A stretch of DNA of 64,000 bases, from the NCBI RefSeq assembly GCF_003858395.1, contig NZ_QWEV01000005.1:3720001-3784000 (forward strand), written 5' to 3'. Of the stretch, positions 62,141 through 64,000 are shown piece by piece. The position numbers were made by a program, and so were the translations under genes. This DNA is from Acidipila sp. EB88. GTDB taxonomy: Bacteria > Acidobacteriota > Terriglobia > Terriglobales > Acidobacteriaceae. The notes under the pieces were generated by a model. The model searched no databases. It was given only the letters and a program-made list of their open reading frames with translations, and was not told where the DNA came from. Within the stretch, counting starts at the first letter, position 1. Each line of letters begins with the position of its first letter.

Positions 62141-63454
62141 TCAGCAGAAGCGCGTGCTGCGCCAGAGGCCATACCCGGCACCTGCGAGGGAGACAATCAG
62201 CACGCCGCCGAGCGCCAGCACCCAGTGGCCGTTGATGGCAATGGGTGGAAGCCTAGCGTGTATCCCCAGCCAGATAAACACCGCGGTAGCCGCCAGAACA
62301 ATGGCAAAGTCCCACCACCGCCGACGCTGGTTGCGATTGCCAAACTCTTCGCCGTTCTGTGCGCCCAGCACCTCGAGGTAGTTGAGGCCGTAGCGGTCGC
62401 ATTCCCGCTCAAGCGCGGCATTGCGGGAGGTGTGTTCTCGAGAAGAAGCCACTGCCGTGCTGATGGCCAGCGCGCCCGCGATCATCAGCACGGAGCCGAG
62501 CAGGACGAACAGCCGGTGCTGTGCATTGGCGGTGGCAAGTTCCCCAAACACGAGCGCGCCCCACGCCAAACCCCAGAGCTGGTTGGTGTTTGCCAGGGGG
62601 ATGCCGCGGCCGATGCCGAGGTACTTCGCGGCAAACTGCTGGAAGATGTCGCCGATGACCCAGATGAAGCCGCCCAGAAACAGCCAGAACAGAAGCTGTG
62701 GATTGTGCACGAGCCGGAACACGGAGGACTTGCGTCCGCCGTCCAGGTAAAGGGTCAAGGCAAACATGGTCGCCAGTTCGCCGACGGTGAAGGCTGTGAC
62801 GAACGAGAGCGGGTTCATGCCGCTGATGTAGGCCTTGCGATAGGGCACATACATGGTGCCCCACATCAGGCTTGCGCCAACCGCGGCGGCAAGGCCGCGA
62901 ACCGCCTGCACCGTCGCGCCAGGCGCGGCAGACGCGCCGTGGATGGTGCTGAAGCCCAGCAGGATGGCGGCGCTGACGATGAGTACGCCACCCACTACCA
63001 CCTTGAGGATGTTTTGAGCATTCGCTCCCTGCAGCTCAAGAAATAACAATCGGGCCCACACGAGACCGACGAGTCCGTTGGTGTTCCAGATAGGAAAGGC
63101 CGTGGCCAGGCCGACATCGCGTATGGCAAAGATGGTGAGGGTGTTGCCCACGGCCCACAACGCGCCGGCGAGGATCGCCCAGACGATCAGGTGCTTTTTC
63201 GCCATCAGGTCGGCAAAGACGTAGGAGGTGCCCTTGAGCAGGGTGGGAAAGGTCCAGCGGGCGGTGAAGACGCCAGCCACCATGCAGAGCGAGACGGCGA
63301 AGGGTGAAAAGCCCGCGGTGACCAGCTTGGTAGGCGCCTCGGCGGCGCCCAGCCAGACCCCTGCGGCCAGTCCGCAGACCACGCCAAGCCCGTGCAGAGA
63401 AAGTCCTTGTCCCGTGGCAGTTTTCTGCGGCAACGTGGTGCGGCTCAATCCCAT
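62141..63454 (-). CDS. GRP-family sugar transporter (RhaT/GlcU-like)
   Basis: A 437-residue inner-membrane protein with about ten transmembrane segments. The start at 63454 follows AGAGGG by about five bases; the frame is open 32 codons further upstream without similarity. Features are VCGLAAGVWLGAAEAPTKLV, FAIRDVGLATAFPIWNTNGL, ASLMWGTMYVPYRKAYISGM, FIWVIGDIFQQFAAKYLGIG and GIPLANTNQLWGLAWGALVF, which fit the drug/metabolite superfamily's glucose/rhamnose porter branch. A cytoplasmic loop of about 60 residues rich in Arg/Glu (residues about 345-390) precedes the last two helices. It is upstream of the GH32 gene on one strand, so fructose or another monosaccharide is a likely substrate. A 34-residue membrane peptide precedes it. 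Confidence 0.87.
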   Translation of the reverse strand: MGLSRTTLPQKTATGQGLSLHGLGVVCGLAAGVWLGAAEAPTKLVTAGFSPFAVSLCMVAGVFTARWTFPTLLKGTSYVFADLMAKKHLIVWAILAGALWAVGNTLTIFAIRDVGLATAFPIWNTNGLVGLVWARLLFLELQGANAQNILKVVVGGVLIVSAAILLGFSTIHGASAAPGATVQAVRGLAAAVGASLMWGTMYVPYRKAYISGMNPLSFVTAFTVGELATMFALTLYLDGGRKSSVFRLVHNPQLLFWLFLGGFIWVIGDIFQQFAAKYLGIGRGIPLANTNQLWGLAWGALVFGELATANAQHRLFVLLGSVLMIAGALAISTAVASSREHTSRNAALERECDRYGLNYLEVLGAQNGEEFGNRNQRRRWWDFAIVLAATAVFIWLGIHARLPPIAINGHWVLALGGVLIVSLAGAGYGLWRSTRFC

Positions 63455-63482
63455 GGACCCTCTTCGTCGAAGTGGAGGCGCT

Positions 63483-63587
63483 CTAGTGCAGGGCCACGAG
63501 GGCGGCGACGCCCGGCACAAGCCACAGTGCCGGCACCCAAAACTGCACATCGGTCAGGCGCGCCTTGAACGTGTCTGTGCGGCTCAT
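63483..63587 (-). CDS. 34-residue single-span membrane peptide
   Basis: A small frame from ATG 63587 to TAG 63483. A basic N-terminus (MSRTDTFKARLTDVQF) is followed by one hydrophobic helix (WVPALWLVPGVAALVAL). It ends 28 bases before the transporter start on the same strand. Length, charge pattern and position fit a small membrane subunit or regulator of the transporter. No strong Shine-Dalgarno is seen, and the assignment rests on composition and place only. Confidence 0.45.
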   Translation of the reverse strand: MSRTDTFKARLTDVQFWVPALWLVPGVAALVALH

Positions 63588-63821
63588 AGGTACGGGTATT
63601 CGCATCGCTCCAGGCAATACACCGGCATCGGACAAGGGACATCGCCCCGGTGTTCTGCCCTGCCGCGGTATCGTATGGACCCGGCATCAGGGGTGTCAAT
63701 CAAGGGAGGTGCTCCGGAATGCCTGGTCCATGGCGATGGGAATCTGGAGTGGCAGCCGGCGCTGGGCGTTATTGCCTGGTCCGGGAGAGTCGTCCACGCA
63801 CGTGGTCGGTGCAGTGCAAGG

Positions 63822-63851
63822 TTGCGTGCCGTTGGATTTCCCTGTTATACG
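63822..63851 (+). promoter_or_regulatory. Candidate promoter of the partial rightmost gene
   Basis: TTGCGT at 63822-63827, 18 bases, then TATACG at 63846-63851. The -10 element overlaps the palindrome at 63848-63865, so repressor binding would block polymerase. Confidence 0.4.
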
Positions 63852-63865
63852 TTAGCGCTAACGTA
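63848..63865. promoter_or_regulatory. LacI-type operator, perfect 18-bp palindrome
   Basis: TACGTTAGCGCTAACGTA is exactly its own reverse complement, with a central GC step inside GTTAGCGCTAAC, a form common among LacI/GntR-type sugar repressors. It lies 53 bases before the rightmost ATG and 394 bases from the transporter start. No LacI gene in the window lies next to it; the cognate repressor may be beyond the right edge. Confidence 0.75.
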
Positions 63866-63918
63866 GAGTTTCGCGATCCGGCCGGGGACAAGGCCGCACG
63901 CACATTAGGAGCCGCCTT

Positions 63919-64000
63919 ATGAGCACAAGCCTCGCAGGTAAACCAGGCGACGCACCCTTGGGTGACCTCGATGAATGGGACGAGTTTCTTGAGGGTCGGT
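63919..64000 (+). CDS. N-terminus of a gene cut by the window edge, possibly inositol-oxygenase-like
   Basis: ATG at 63919 with AGGAG eight bases upstream begins a frame of 27 visible residues, including PLGDLDEWDEFLEGR. This Asp/Glu/Trp-rich start recalls bacterial proteins related to inositol oxygenase, but 27 residues are too few for an assignment. It is controlled by the adjacent promoter and palindrome and is divergent from the sugar-transporter operon. Confidence 0.6.
   Translation, partial: MSTSLAGKPGDAPLGDLDEWDEFLEGR

Overview
The window reads as a chromosomal segment of an acidobacterium, most likely Terriglobales/Acidobacteriaceae (relatives of Terriglobus, Granulicella, Edaphobacter). 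The reasons are the high GC content, several ~900-1190-residue Oar-type TonB-dependent receptors with an N-terminal carboxypeptidase-regulatory-like domain, the density of secreted glycan-degrading enzymes (many with twin-arginine leaders), and a chaperone-usher operon built on spore-coat-U domains. This is inferred from gene content. No rRNA, tRNA, CRISPR array or insertion sequence was seen.

Layout. (1) 1-14.9 kb is a glycan-utilisation locus: a remnant of an Oar receptor, a frameshifted GH29 alpha-L-fucosidase, a jelly-roll lipoprotein, a secreted esterase, a GH3 enzyme, a GH2 exo-beta-glucosaminidase-like enzyme, a LacI-type repressor overlapping the GH2 gene, and a divergent Oar receptor. 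The receptor has a clear -35/-10 promoter and a perfect 16-bp LacI-type palindrome. (2) 15-16.8 kb holds a TetR repressor and a divergent FAD monooxygenase sharing a tandem operator. (3) 16.9-21.7 kb is a four-gene archaic-type chaperone-usher operon. (4) 22.2-25.2 kb is an mlaEFD-like lipid-transport operon whose MCE protein carries an OmpA-like C-terminus. (5) 25.3-31.0 kb has an aldo/keto reductase and then a metal-type cluster: a His/Cys-rich small membrane protein, a TonB receptor, a Fur-family regulator and a CDF-like transporter.

(6) 31.3-38.6 kb holds a GH43 enzyme, a 1.3-kb stretch without a convincing gene, an exported amidohydrolase, an S9 peptidase and a small alpha/beta hydrolase. 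(7) 38.7-42.9 kb has two head-to-head FGGY kinases (xylulokinase, glycerol kinase) and a glycerol facilitator. (8) 43-48.9 kb has two Tat-exported TIM-barrel proteins, two Tat-exported Gfo/Idh/MocA oxidoreductases and an exported ApbE, a set that suggests oxidation-based glycoside breakdown in the periplasm. (9) 49-56.4 kb holds a GH127 beta-L-arabinofuranosidase, a TPR protein and an intact Oar receptor. (10) 56.6-60.3 kb is a translationally coupled binding lipoprotein, histidine kinase and NarL-type regulator. (11) 60.5-64 kb holds a GH32 enzyme, a GRP-family sugar transporter, a 34-residue membrane peptide, a perfect 18-bp LacI-type operator and the start of a further gene.

Read together, this is a genome segment for scavenging plant, fungal or microbial glycans. 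Oar receptors import oligosaccharides, periplasmic enzymes trim them, dedicated regulators gate each locus, and kinases and transporters feed the sugars inward. At least two genes (GH29 and the first Oar receptor) are each broken by one missing base in a homopolymer, and the fragment at the left edge also changes frame, so some breaks may be sequence errors.
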